From Massilia sp. Mn16-1_5 (GTDB lineage: Bacteria > Pseudomonadota > Gammaproteobacteria > Burkholderiales > Burkholderiaceae_D): DNA of 64,000 bases. Positions 9,437-16,780 of this stretch are shown piece after piece; within the stretch, counting starts at the first letter, position 1, and the number at the start of each line of letters is the position of its first letter. Below the pieces are notes generated by a model. It was not told the origin of the DNA, ran no database searches, and was given only the letters and a program-made list of their open reading frames with translations. Made by a program: the position numbers and the translations under genes. The stretch is from positions 248,001 to 312,000 of the forward strand of contig NZ_PPXQ01000002.1 in the NCBI RefSeq assembly GCF_004798585.1, given 5' to 3'.

Positions 9437-9943
9437 TCAGTTCCGCTTGGCGCGTTCGAACGCGGGACCCCAGAGCGGATGTCCCTGTTCGCCCGACTCC
9501 AGATCGAAGTCGGGATCGATTTTCAGGATCTTCTCGAAGCTTTGCTCGCACTGCTTCGGACGCGAGGTCACGCAGTAGCTGAAGGCGGTGTATTTCAGGG
9601 CGTCCACCCGTACGCGCAGCGGCGAATTGCTGCGGATGTCGTTCGAATTCAGGCGCTTGATGGCGCCGTTGAAATCTCCCTCGTTGTACAGGCGGATGCC
9701 TTCGCGCAGCGCGGTCTGGTCGCGGTTCGGCGCCGCTTCGGCACGGGCCTCGCTGCGCGATTCCGAACGCGATTCGGCGCGTGCGCCCGGCCGCGGTTCG
9801 TCCTTGCCCACTTCGCGCACGACGGTCCGCGCAGGCTTGCGGTTGAGAGCCGAATCCATCAGCGAATTCATTTCGGCGCAGCCGGACAAAGCTGCGGCGG
9901 CCAACAGAGCGCCCAGCCAGCGGGGAGGAAGAATTCTCGGCAT
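9437..9943 (-). CDS. TssQ-like lipoprotein (type VI secretion-associated family)
   Basis: 168 residues from an ATG preceded by AAGGAGG, which decides the start over an in-frame ATG 14 codons upstream. A lipoprotein signal ends in LSGC (Cys22), so it should be lipid-anchored in the periplasm. After a charged low-complexity linker with repeated S-R-S-E-S units, a helical TPR-like part runs GIRLYNEGDFNGAIKRL ... ALKYTAFSYCV ... FEKILKIDPDFDL and ends in GHPLWGPAF. From memory this agrees with the TssQ family of betaproteobacterial T6SS-associated lipoproteins; I could not search for it. No other tss genes are in the window. It lies 10 bp after the pseudokinase-PEGA gene, as a two-gene operon. 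Confidence 0.65.
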   Translation of the reverse strand: MPRILPPRWLGALLAAAALSGCAEMNSLMDSALNRKPARTVVREVGKDEPRPGARAESRSESRSEARAEAAPNRDQTALREGIRLYNEGDFNGAIKRLNSNDIRSNSPLRVRVDALKYTAFSYCVTSRPKQCEQSFEKILKIDPDFDLESGEQGHPLWGPAFERAKRN

Positions 9944-9953
9944 GACAGCCTCC

Positions 9954-11300
9954 TTATTCGGCCTTGGCCGTGAAATCGTGTTCAATGGCCATGGACTCCT
10001 TCGAGCCGGCGTCGACGGTCATCGTATGCTCGGGGAAACTCGGATTGACGATCCGGATCGTGTGCTGGCCCGGCGCCAGGGTCAGGCGCTTGACCGGCGG
10101 GCTCACGCCGCGGTCGACGCCGTCGACGTAGACGGTGCCCCAGGGCTTGATCAGCAGTTTATACGTGGTGCCGTTGACGACGGCGACGCCGTTCTTGCCT
10201 GCAGGTTTGGCAGGCTCGGCCGTCGTTTCCGGCCCCGCGGCCTCGTCCGCCGCGACCATTCCTTCGGCTTCCTCGGCGGCCGGCACGGCAGCCTGGTCGG
10301 CCGGCGCACTGGCGGATGGCGGCGCGAGCACGGTGTCGCCCTTGTCCAGGCCGTTGGCGGCGCGCTCGGCGGGCGGCAGGCTCAAGGGCACCAGGTCGCG
10401 CGTATCGTCCTGTTGCATGTACGAGATGAGCGCGCTCCCGGCTGCCAGCACGACGACGGCGGCGCCCGCCAGCATGCCCCAGCGCTGTGCGCGGCCGCTG
10501 CGTTCGGTGGTAGTCCAGGTCTGCTGGAGTCCGCCCGGCGCGGCTTGCCCCGTCGGAGCGCCCGGAGCGGCGGATGGTTTCAGCGGAGCAGCCGGTGCCG
10601 GTCCGGTGTCCTTGGCGAAGGCGGGCGCGATGCGTTCGGGTGCGCGCTCATGGGGCGCGTCATTCTGGTTGGCCGGCTTGCGCAGCATGGGGCTGGCTGC
10701 GCTGTCGGGAGCGGGCGGCTCGTGGTGGAGCGGTTCCGGCGCCGGCGCAGGCTCGTCCGATAACGCCGGCTGCGCGTCCAGGGCCGGAGGCGGTTCGACG
10801 AGGGCCACGGCCGGCTCCGGTATCGCCTCGGCCGCACCGGCTTCGATCCCCAGCAGGGCACGCATCTCGGCAATGGTCTGCGGCCGCAGGCGCCGGTTCG
10901 GCCCCAGGCAGCAGTCCAGGCCCTTGGTCAATTGCTCGCTGTAGCCTTCGTAGAGGCGCGGTCCCAGCGGCCCGTCCGGCGGCAGTTCGGCGGTGATCGC
11001 GTAATGCCCGACCAGGGCCAGCGCGTGCAGGTCTCCGGCCAGGCTGGGTGCGTCCGAGGCGGTTTCGTCGACCGAGGGCAGCAGCAGGGCTTCGCCATTG
11101 GCCAGCATCACCAGCGTGTCGGGCGTGATCGGACGATGCGGGGCGCCGCTGGCGTACTGCTGTTCGAGCGAGTCGAGGGTGTGGCGCAACAAGTTGCGGC
11201 ACCAGGTCTCGTCGACCAGCGCGGGGGTGTGCTCGACGATGTCGCGCACCGGGCGCCCGTCCGAGAACGGGGTGTAGATCGATGTGGTTTGGCTGGTCAT
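9954..11300 (-). CDS. Pseudokinase C-lobe / transmembrane / PEGA domain protein
   Basis: 448 residues. The first 150 resemble the C-lobe of Ser/Thr kinases: DGRPVRDIV resembles a kinase hinge segment, PHRPITPDTLVM stands where HRDxKPxNxL is expected, DLHALALVGHYAIT resembles the F helix, and RLRPQTIAEMRALLG resembles the last helix. The catalytic Asp is replaced by Pro57, no DFG is present and the N-lobe with its ATP-binding Lys is absent, so catalysis is not expected. A Pro/Ala-rich linker (150-270), one transmembrane helix (about 275-295), a second linker and a C-terminal PEGA domain (about 383-446, KPWGTVYVDGVDRG) follow. The domain order places PEGA in the periplasm, next to the lipoprotein encoded after it. 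No Shine-Dalgarno is seen; a hairpin covers the start codon. Confidence 0.72.
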   Translation of the reverse strand: MTSQTTSIYTPFSDGRPVRDIVEHTPALVDETWCRNLLRHTLDSLEQQYASGAPHRPITPDTLVMLANGEALLLPSVDETASDAPSLAGDLHALALVGHYAITAELPPDGPLGPRLYEGYSEQLTKGLDCCLGPNRRLRPQTIAEMRALLGIEAGAAEAIPEPAVALVEPPPALDAQPALSDEPAPAPEPLHHEPPAPDSAASPMLRKPANQNDAPHERAPERIAPAFAKDTGPAPAAPLKPSAAPGAPTGQAAPGGLQQTWTTTERSGRAQRWGMLAGAAVVVLAAGSALISYMQQDDTRDLVPLSLPPAERAANGLDKGDTVLAPPSASAPADQAAVPAAEEAEGMVAADEAAGPETTAEPAKPAGKNGVAVVNGTTYKLLIKPWGTVYVDGVDRGVSPPVKRLTLAPGQHTIRIVNPSFPEHTMTVDAGSKESMAIEHDFTAKAE

Positions 11301-11327
11301 TTTGCTAAACGTTTATTTTTAGCAAAA
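11300..11327. repeat. 10-bp inverted repeat overlapping the pseudokinase start codon
   Basis: TTTTGCTAAA (11300-11309) and TTTAGCAAAA (11318-11327) are perfect inverted arms around an 8-nt spacer. On the minus strand the last base of the second arm is the A of the ATG. It could be a transcription-factor operator or an mRNA hairpin that limits ribosome access. Confidence 0.75.
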
Positions 11328-11390
11328 CTATGCCAGATTTAAGCTTCCAGTGGCGCTGCTGAGTTCAAACGTGCGCGGGTCCGCCCAGGT

Positions 11391-12812
11391 TCAGACCTCG
11401 AGGAAACGCATCTTGAAGCTACGTCCCTTGAAGCTGCCGAAGTCCGGTCCCAGCTTGTTGCCCGCGTTCAGCTTGCGGTAAGCGGCGTCCGCCACCTCGC
11501 GTGCGAGCGCGACATAGGTCTGGAATTCGGTGACGTTGATCTTGCCGACCTGGTCCTTCAGCAAGCCGGCATCGCCGGTGAGGGCGCCCAGCACGTCGCC
11601 CGGACGCAGCTTGTCCTTCTTGCCGCCGGCGATCACCATGGTCAGCATCGGTGCCGGCTCGGCCGGCAGCACGGAGTCCCCGAGGTCCTCGATCTTGTGC
11701 CAGGTCACGGGCGCGTCCTGGTACTCCTCGATCGCGCGCACCCATTTCTTTTCGTTCGGCGCGCACAGCGACAGGGCAAGACCGGTCTCGTCGCCGCGGC
11801 CGGTGCGGCCGATACGGTGCACGTGGACTTCCGCATCTTTCGAGACGTCGACGTTGATCACCGCTTCCAGGTTGGCGATGTCGAGGCCGCGCGCGGCCAC
11901 ATCCGTTGCAACCAGCACCGAGCAGCTGCGGTTGGCAAACAGGATCAGGATTTCGTCGCGCTCGCGCTGTTCGAGTTCGCCGTACAGGGCCAGCGCCGAG
12001 AAGCCTTGGTCGCGCAGCGAATCGGCCAGTTCGCGGCAGTGCGCCTTGGTGTTGCAGAAGGCGAGGGTCGAGACCGGCTTGTAGTGGCGCAGCAGGCGCG
12101 CGACCGCATCGTCGCGGTTGTCGAAGCCGACTTCATAGAAGCGCTGCTCGATCTTGGAATCGTCGTGCTGGCTCTCGACCGCGATCTCGACCGGGTCGTT
12201 GAGGAAGCCGGCGGTGGCGTGGCGGATGTCGTCCGGGTAGGTCGCCGAGAACAGCAGGGTCTGGCGGCGCTGCGGGCAGGCCGAGACGATGCCGGCGATC
12301 TCGTCGTAGAAACCCATGTCGGTCATGCGGTCCGCCTCGTCCAGCACCAGGGTCTGGACCTTCGACAGGTCGATCGTCGCGCGGCCGAGGTGGTCGCGGA
12401 TGCGGCCCGGCGTGCCGACCACGATGTGGGCGCCGTGCTCGAGCGAGGCGATCTGCGGGCGCATGGCGACGCCGCCGGTCAGGGTCAGGATCTTGACGTT
12501 GCCGACGCCGCGCGCCAGGCGGCGCAGTTCGCCCGCGACCTGGTCCGCCAGTTCGCGCGTCGGGCACAGCACCAGGCCCTGCACCGCGAACCAGGCCGGA
12601 TTGAGCTTATGCAGCAGGCCGATGCCGAAGGCCGCGGTCTTGCCGCTGCCGGTCGCTGCCTGCGCGATCAGGTCGCGGCCCTGCAGCACCGAAGGCAGGC
12701 TTTCGGCCTGGATCGGGGTCATCTCGTGGTAGCCGAGGGTACCGAGGTTGGCGAGGAATTGCGGTGCCAGCGGCAGCGCGGAGAAGGAAGTGGTGATGCG
12801 CGAGGTGGTCAT
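11391..12812 (-). CDS. dbpA: ATP-dependent RNA helicase DbpA
   Basis: 473 residues of the DEAD-box family. Motifs in order: Q-motif MTPIQAESLP, Walker A AATGSGKTAA, PTRELA, TPGR, DEAD in LVLDEADRM, SAT, ARGLD and HRIGRTGR. The C-terminal domain, beginning GGKKDKLRPGDVLGALTG and ending in the FKMRFLEV tail, is the DbpA RNA-binding domain that recognises hairpin 92 of 23S rRNA. The protein therefore acts in 50S ribosome assembly. The start ATG has GGAGG upstream. A small gene of unknown function ends 28 bp before it on the same strand. Confidence 0.95.
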   Translation of the reverse strand: MTTSRITTSFSALPLAPQFLANLGTLGYHEMTPIQAESLPSVLQGRDLIAQAATGSGKTAAFGIGLLHKLNPAWFAVQGLVLCPTRELADQVAGELRRLARGVGNVKILTLTGGVAMRPQIASLEHGAHIVVGTPGRIRDHLGRATIDLSKVQTLVLDEADRMTDMGFYDEIAGIVSACPQRRQTLLFSATYPDDIRHATAGFLNDPVEIAVESQHDDSKIEQRFYEVGFDNRDDAVARLLRHYKPVSTLAFCNTKAHCRELADSLRDQGFSALALYGELEQRERDEILILFANRSCSVLVATDVAARGLDIANLEAVINVDVSKDAEVHVHRIGRTGRGDETGLALSLCAPNEKKWVRAIEEYQDAPVTWHKIEDLGDSVLPAEPAPMLTMVIAGGKKDKLRPGDVLGALTGDAGLLKDQVGKINVTEFQTYVALAREVADAAYRKLNAGNKLGPDFGSFKGRSFKMRFLEV

Positions 12813-12840
12813 GCGGCCTCCAGCCGAAAAGGGCCGGAAG

Positions 12841-13089
12841 TCAGGGGTCCGGTGCCCAGACCGGCAAGCCGGTCAGATCAAGGTTGTCGTCGCGGCGCCA
12901 GACTGGCAAGCCGGTGGTATCGGTTTCTTCGAGCAGGGAAATCTGCTCCTGCTTCATGGCCGGGCGGCGGGGACGGGGAGCGCGTTTGGTCTCTATCTGG
13001 GCCAACTGTGCGACAGCGCCGGCTTCGAGCGGGGCGGCCGGTTCGAAACCCGGCAGGTCGATCGTGGCGTTGTCTTTCTTGTCTCTCAT
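12841..13089 (-). CDS. Small protein of unknown function with duplicated TGLPVW motif
   Basis: 82 residues if started at the ATG at 13089; the longer frame from 13128 would run through the terminator of the tRNA gene upstream and is less likely. I do not recognise the family. It is acidic and Pro-rich, without signal peptide or membrane helix. The C-terminal part contains TTGLPVWRRDD and DLTGLPVWAPD, a short internal duplication also visible as two near-identical DNA segments at 12859-12873 and 12901-12916. The Shine-Dalgarno is weak. It precedes dbpA by 28 bp and may be cotranscribed with it. The duplication and a clean stop support a real gene, but only moderately. Confidence 0.5.
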   Translation of the reverse strand: MRDKKDNATIDLPGFEPAAPLEAGAVAQLAQIETKRAPRPRRPAMKQEQISLLEETDTTGLPVWRRDDNLDLTGLPVWAPDP

Positions 13090-13107
13090 CCGGCGTACTG
13101 GGCCCAG

Positions 13108-13141
13108 AAAACAAAAGCCCGGCTGCAAGAGTCGGGCTCGT
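13108..13141 (-). terminator. Terminator of the initiator tRNA gene
   Basis: On the minus strand AGCCCG and CGGGCT form a stem around an 11-nt loop, followed by TTTTGTTTTC. It begins 16 nt after the CCA end of the tRNA. Confidence 0.8.
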
Positions 13142-13156
13142 TGTAAAACTCGTGTT

Positions 13157-13233
13157 TGGTTGCGGGGACAGGATTTGAACCTGTGACCTTCGGGTTATGA
13201 GCCCGACGAGCTGCCAGACTGCTCCACCCCGCA
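13157..13233 (-). tRNA. Initiator tRNA-fMet (anticodon CAT)
   Basis: A 77-nt cloverleaf with encoded CCA. The anticodon stem carries the three G:C pairs typical of initiators (GGG / CCC around CTCATAA), giving anticodon CAT. Position 1 is U and position 72 is A, so the acceptor end has a weak U1:A72 pair where E. coli has the C1-A72 mismatch. T-stem ACAGG / CCTGT is intact. Confidence 0.96.
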
Positions 13234-13238
13234 GCGCT

Positions 13239-13267
13239 ATTGTACTGCTTCACGCTCCGGGATGCAA
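13239..13267 (-). promoter_or_regulatory. Promoter of the initiator tRNA
   Basis: On the minus strand TTGCAT (13267-13262) and TACAAT (13244-13239) are separated by 17 bp; the tRNA starts 5 bp after the -10. The promoter lies in the short gap before the downstream end of the methyltransferase gene at 13282. Confidence 0.75.
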
Positions 13268-13281
13268 ATGCAGGGAAGAAG

Positions 13282-14427
13282 TTATCCCTTTGCACTCCGC
13301 AAACGCCACAACGAAGTCACTTCCTGCGCACGGGCCGCATGCAGCGGATCGTCCTTGTCCTGTGCCTTCGGATGAACGGGGCGCACGTCGTGCCGTCCCG
13401 CGACCGTCAGGCCTGCCGCTTCGATCCAGCCCAGCAGCTGCTCGCGCGAACGCAGGCCCAGGTGCTCGGCCAGGTCGGACAGAATTAGCCAGCCTTCGCC
13501 GCCCGGCGCCAGGTGTGCCTGCAGGCCGTTCAGGAAGCCGCGCAGCATGCGGCTGTCCGGGTCGTAGATCGCGTATTCGATCGCCGAACTCGGCTTGCCC
13601 GGTAGCCAGGGCGGATTGCAGACGACCAGTTCGGCCTGGCCTTCGGGGAACAGGTCGGCCTGGATGATCTCGACCTGCGCGTCCAGGCCAAGGCGCGCGA
13701 TGTTCTCGCGCGCGCAGCCGAGAGCGCGCGCATCCATGTCGGTGGCGAGCACGCGGCGCAGCCCGCGGCGCGCCAGCACGGCGGACAGGATGCCGGTGCC
13801 GGCGCCGATGTCGAAAGCGGTCTGCGCTTTGTGCGGCAGCGGCGCCTGCGCGACCAGCTCGACGTACTCGCCGCGCACGGGCGAGAACACGCCATACCAG
13901 GGATGGATGCGATCGTCGAGCGCCGCGATCGGCACGCCCTTGCTGCGCCATTCGTGTGCGCCGATGAGGCCCAGCAGTTCGCGCAGCGAGACGACGAAGG
14001 GTTCGCTGAACGCGCCATAGGCCTCGTTGCAGGCCTGACGTACGTCCGGTGCGCGCCGCAGCGGAATCGTGTAGTCGGCCTCGAACGGGATCAGCAGCAT
14101 GGCCAGCGTGCGGGCACGCTGCAGCTGGGCCAGGCGATGACGGTGGAACTGCTCGGTAATCGTCGGCGCGGCCGTCCCCGCCTTGGCCCGCTTGGCACGG
14201 GCCGGCTTCTGGTCGATCCGGCGCGCCAGCGCCTGCAGCAATTGGCGCGCATTCTGGAAGTCGCCGCGCCAGAGCAGGGCGGTGCCATCCAGGGCCAGCC
14301 GGTAGGCCGTGTCGGCCGCCATTGTGTCGTCGGCAATGACGACCTTTTTTGGGGCCGGCCAGCCGCTCTCCGAACGCCACAGCGCGGAGCGTGCCTGGCC
14401 GTTCTCCACCCATTCGATACGCGTCAT
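13282..14427 (-). CDS. Class I SAM-dependent methyltransferase
   Basis: 381 residues. The C-terminal half is a Rossmann methyltransferase: motif I FDIGAGTGILSAVLARRG and motif IV NPPW, the NPPY-type motif of enzymes that methylate planar nitrogens of bases or glutamine side chains. The N-terminal 170 residues form a separate domain with no clear signature. The substrate is not evident; an RNA, DNA or protein-glutamine methyltransferase is possible. A small Cys/His-rich gene ends 1 nt before its start, so the two are probably one operon. The start is the ATG at 14427. Confidence 0.85.
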   Translation of the reverse strand: MTRIEWVENGQARSALWRSESGWPAPKKVVIADDTMAADTAYRLALDGTALLWRGDFQNARQLLQALARRIDQKPARAKRAKAGTAAPTITEQFHRHRLAQLQRARTLAMLLIPFEADYTIPLRRAPDVRQACNEAYGAFSEPFVVSLRELLGLIGAHEWRSKGVPIAALDDRIHPWYGVFSPVRGEYVELVAQAPLPHKAQTAFDIGAGTGILSAVLARRGLRRVLATDMDARALGCARENIARLGLDAQVEIIQADLFPEGQAELVVCNPPWLPGKPSSAIEYAIYDPDSRMLRGFLNGLQAHLAPGGEGWLILSDLAEHLGLRSREQLLGWIEAAGLTVAGRHDVRPVHPKAQDKDDPLHAARAQEVTSLWRLRSAKG

Positions 14428-14428
14428 A

Positions 14429-14638
14429 TCAGTGGTGGTGATGCCAGTGGCCGTCGCCCGATTCCATGAAGGACTTCACGGCGTCAGGATTGCCGGTCGC
14501 ATGGCGGCGCACTTCGCCGCAGCCGCAGATGCCCTGGTAAGGCTGGATGTGCGAGCAGGCCGAGACCTTCTGCAGGAAGACGGTGACGTTTTTTGCGCAC
14601 TTGGCGCATTTGAAGGTGAGGGTGCGGGCGGGTTTCAT
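14429..14638 (-). CDS. Small Cys/His-rich protein, possible zinc ribbon
   Basis: 69 residues. A CAKC pair near the N-terminus, a single Cys28 and a CGC pair at 38-40 suggest one metal-binding site. The C-terminus is GDGHWHHHH. No signal peptide or membrane segment. It ends 1 nt before the methyltransferase gene and is probably cotranscribed with it. I do not recognise a named family. The ATG at 14638 is the first start before a stretch incompatible with a bacterial N-terminus; no clear Shine-Dalgarno is seen, which lowers confidence in the exact start. Confidence 0.6.
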   Translation of the reverse strand: MKPARTLTFKCAKCAKNVTVFLQKVSACSHIQPYQGICGCGEVRRHATGNPDAVKSFMESGDGHWHHHH

Positions 14639-14711
14639 GTTGTTCAGTGGGTGCTGGATGCAAAGGGCGCCATTGTACAACGCTGCATATACCGCGGTGG
14701 GGGTATGCATG

Positions 14712-14740
14712 TTGACATGGCTAGCCAGTTTTGCAACACT
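14712..14740 (+). promoter_or_regulatory. Possible promoter of the S9 peptidase gene
   Basis: A perfect TTGACA at 14712-14717 is followed after 17 bp by AACACT, a poor -10 with three of six matches. The position, 40 bp before the start codon, is reasonable. Confidence 0.4.
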
Positions 14741-14779
14741 CGATCCGTTGTATTTCTTGATAACAATATGGAGAAGCCC

Positions 14780-16705
14780 ATGCGTCTGGTCCGTTCCGTT
14801 GTCCACCTGTCCGCGCTCGCCCTGTGCGTGCATGCCGCCTTTGCCCCAGCCCACGCCGCGACCACCGCACCTGCCGCCAAAGTCCAACAGGCGCAAAAGG
14901 CGCCCAAGCGCTACACCATCGAGCAGTTCATGGCGACGACCTCGGTGACCGGCGCCTCCTTCAGCAAGGACGAGAAGAACATCCTCTTCAGCAGCAACGC
15001 CTCCGGCATCTTCAACGTCTATACGATCCCCGTCGGCGGCGGCAAGCCGGTGCCGCTGACCCGCTCGACCCTGGATAGCACCTACGCCATCGGCTACTTC
15101 TACAACGACGACCGCGTCCTGTTCACGCGCGACAGCGGCGGCAACGAGCGCAACCACGTGTTCGTGCGCGAACTCGACGGCAAGGAAACCGACCTGACCC
15201 CGGGCGACAAGCACCGCGCGATGTTCGCCGGCTGGCGTCCCGACGGCAGCGGCTTCTATGTCCTGACCAACGAGCGCGATCCGAAGTTCTTCGATCTCTA
15301 CCTGTATGACGCGAAGGACTACAAGCGTAGCGTCGTGTACCAGAACGACAGCGGCATGAACGTGTCCTCCATCAGCCGCGACGGCAAGTGGCTGGCCTTC
15401 GACAAGCCCAACACCACGGCCGACAGCGATGTCTACCTCTACAACGTGGCCGCGCGCGAAATGAAGCACATCACGCCGCACAAGGGCACCGCCAGCCATT
15501 CGGCGTCGACCTTCGATCCGGACTCGAAGCGCCTGCTGTTCACCACCAACGACGGCGGCGAATTCGCCCGCATCGCCAGCTACGACCTCGCCAGCGGCCA
15601 GGTCAGCGACGTCGAGAAGGCCGACTGGGACCTGCTCGGCACCAGCTATTCGCGCAACGGACAGCACCGGGTGAGCGTGGTCAACCGTGACGGCAGCATC
15701 GACGTGCGCGTCAGCGAAGCGGGAGGCAAGCCGGTGGCGATGCCCAAGCTGCCGGGCGGCGAGCTGCGCCAGACCACCTTCTCGCCGAGCGGCCGCCTGG
15801 TCGCGTTCTATCTCAACGGCGACCGCTCGCCGAGCAATCTGTACGTGCACGACTTTGGCAGCAAGAAGACTACTCAGCTGACCCAAAGCCTGAACAAGGA
15901 AATCGATCCGAACGACCTGGTCGAGGCCGAGGTGGTGCGCTTCCGGTCATTCGACGGCATGGTGATCCCGTCGATCTACTACAAGCCGAAGGGCGCCTCC
16001 GCCACGAACAAGGTGCCCGCCATCGTCTACGTGCACGGCGGCCCGGGCGGCCAGACCATGCGCGGCTACAACGCCCAGATCCAGTACCTGGTCAACCACG
16101 GTTATGCGGTGCTGGGCATCAACAACCGCGGCAGCTCGGGCTACGGCAAGACCTTCTTCACCGCCGACGACCGCAAGCATGGCCGCGAGCCGCTGTGGGA
16201 CTGCGTCGAGGCCAAGACCTGGCTCGCCAGCCTCGGCTACATCGATCCGGAACGCGTGGCGATCATGGGAGGCAGCTATGGCGGCTACATGACCCTGGCG
16301 GCGATGGCCTTCCGACCGGAAGCCTTCAAGGTCGGCATCGACATCTTCGGCGTGAGCAACTGGGTACGCACCCTGGAGAGCATTCCGCCCTACTGGGAAG
16401 CGCAGCGCAAGGCGCTGTACGACGAGATCGGCGACCCGGTGAAGGACAAGGAATTCCTGGTCGCGACCTCGCCGCTGTTCCACGCGGCGAACATCCGCAA
16501 GCCGCTGATGGTCATCCAGGGGGCGAACGACCCGCGCGTGATCAAGCCGGAGAGCGACGAGATCGTCGAAGGCGTGCGCAAGAACGGGGTGGAGGTGGAG
16601 TACATCGTGTTCCCGGACGAGGGGCACGGCTTCTCCAAGAAGAAGAACCAGATCGAGGCCAGCGCGAAGATCCTGGCCTTCCTCGACAAGCACCTGAAGA
16701 AGTGA
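14780..16705 (+). CDS. Exported prolyl-oligopeptidase-family (S9) peptidase
   Basis: 641 residues. The start at 14780 is chosen because GGAGAA lies 5-10 bp upstream; an ATG 12 bp earlier overlaps that site. A Sec signal peptide ends near AHA (about residue 27), so the enzyme is periplasmic or secreted. The first 390 residues form a beta-propeller with repeated motifs such as RDGKWLAFD. The C-terminal alpha/beta-hydrolase domain holds the triad Ser499 in GGSYGGYM, Asp584 in GANDPRV and His616 in DEGHGF. S9 peptidases of this group cleave peptides; whether this one is a dipeptidyl peptidase or an acylaminoacyl peptidase cannot be decided from the sequence. Confidence 0.93.
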   Translation: MRLVRSVVHLSALALCVHAAFAPAHAATTAPAAKVQQAQKAPKRYTIEQFMATTSVTGASFSKDEKNILFSSNASGIFNVYTIPVGGGKPVPLTRSTLDSTYAIGYFYNDDRVLFTRDSGGNERNHVFVRELDGKETDLTPGDKHRAMFAGWRPDGSGFYVLTNERDPKFFDLYLYDAKDYKRSVVYQNDSGMNVSSISRDGKWLAFDKPNTTADSDVYLYNVAAREMKHITPHKGTASHSASTFDPDSKRLLFTTNDGGEFARIASYDLASGQVSDVEKADWDLLGTSYSRNGQHRVSVVNRDGSIDVRVSEAGGKPVAMPKLPGGELRQTTFSPSGRLVAFYLNGDRSPSNLYVHDFGSKKTTQLTQSLNKEIDPNDLVEAEVVRFRSFDGMVIPSIYYKPKGASATNKVPAIVYVHGGPGGQTMRGYNAQIQYLVNHGYAVLGINNRGSSGYGKTFFTADDRKHGREPLWDCVEAKTWLASLGYIDPERVAIMGGSYGGYMTLAAMAFRPEAFKVGIDIFGVSNWVRTLESIPPYWEAQRKALYDEIGDPVKDKEFLVATSPLFHAANIRKPLMVIQGANDPRVIKPESDEIVEGVRKNGVEVEYIVFPDEGHGFSKKKNQIEASAKILAFLDKHLKK

Positions 16706-16721
16706 GCTTGTGTTGAGTTAG

Positions 16722-16757
16722 AACGGATTCACGTGCAGCGTGAATCCGTTTTTTTTA
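16722..16757 (+). terminator. Intrinsic terminator between the S9 peptidase and sbcC
   Basis: The 12-bp stem AACGGATTCACG / CGTGAATCCGTT with a 5-nt loop is followed by eight T on the plus strand. It separates the convergent S9 and sbcC genes. Confidence 0.9.
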
Positions 16758-16780
16758 TGCTCCCGGCAGGTCGCGCCGCT

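Noticed and set aside
13090..13128. Earlier start for the small protein before dbpA
   Set aside because: The added codons lie in the terminator hairpin of the initiator tRNA gene.
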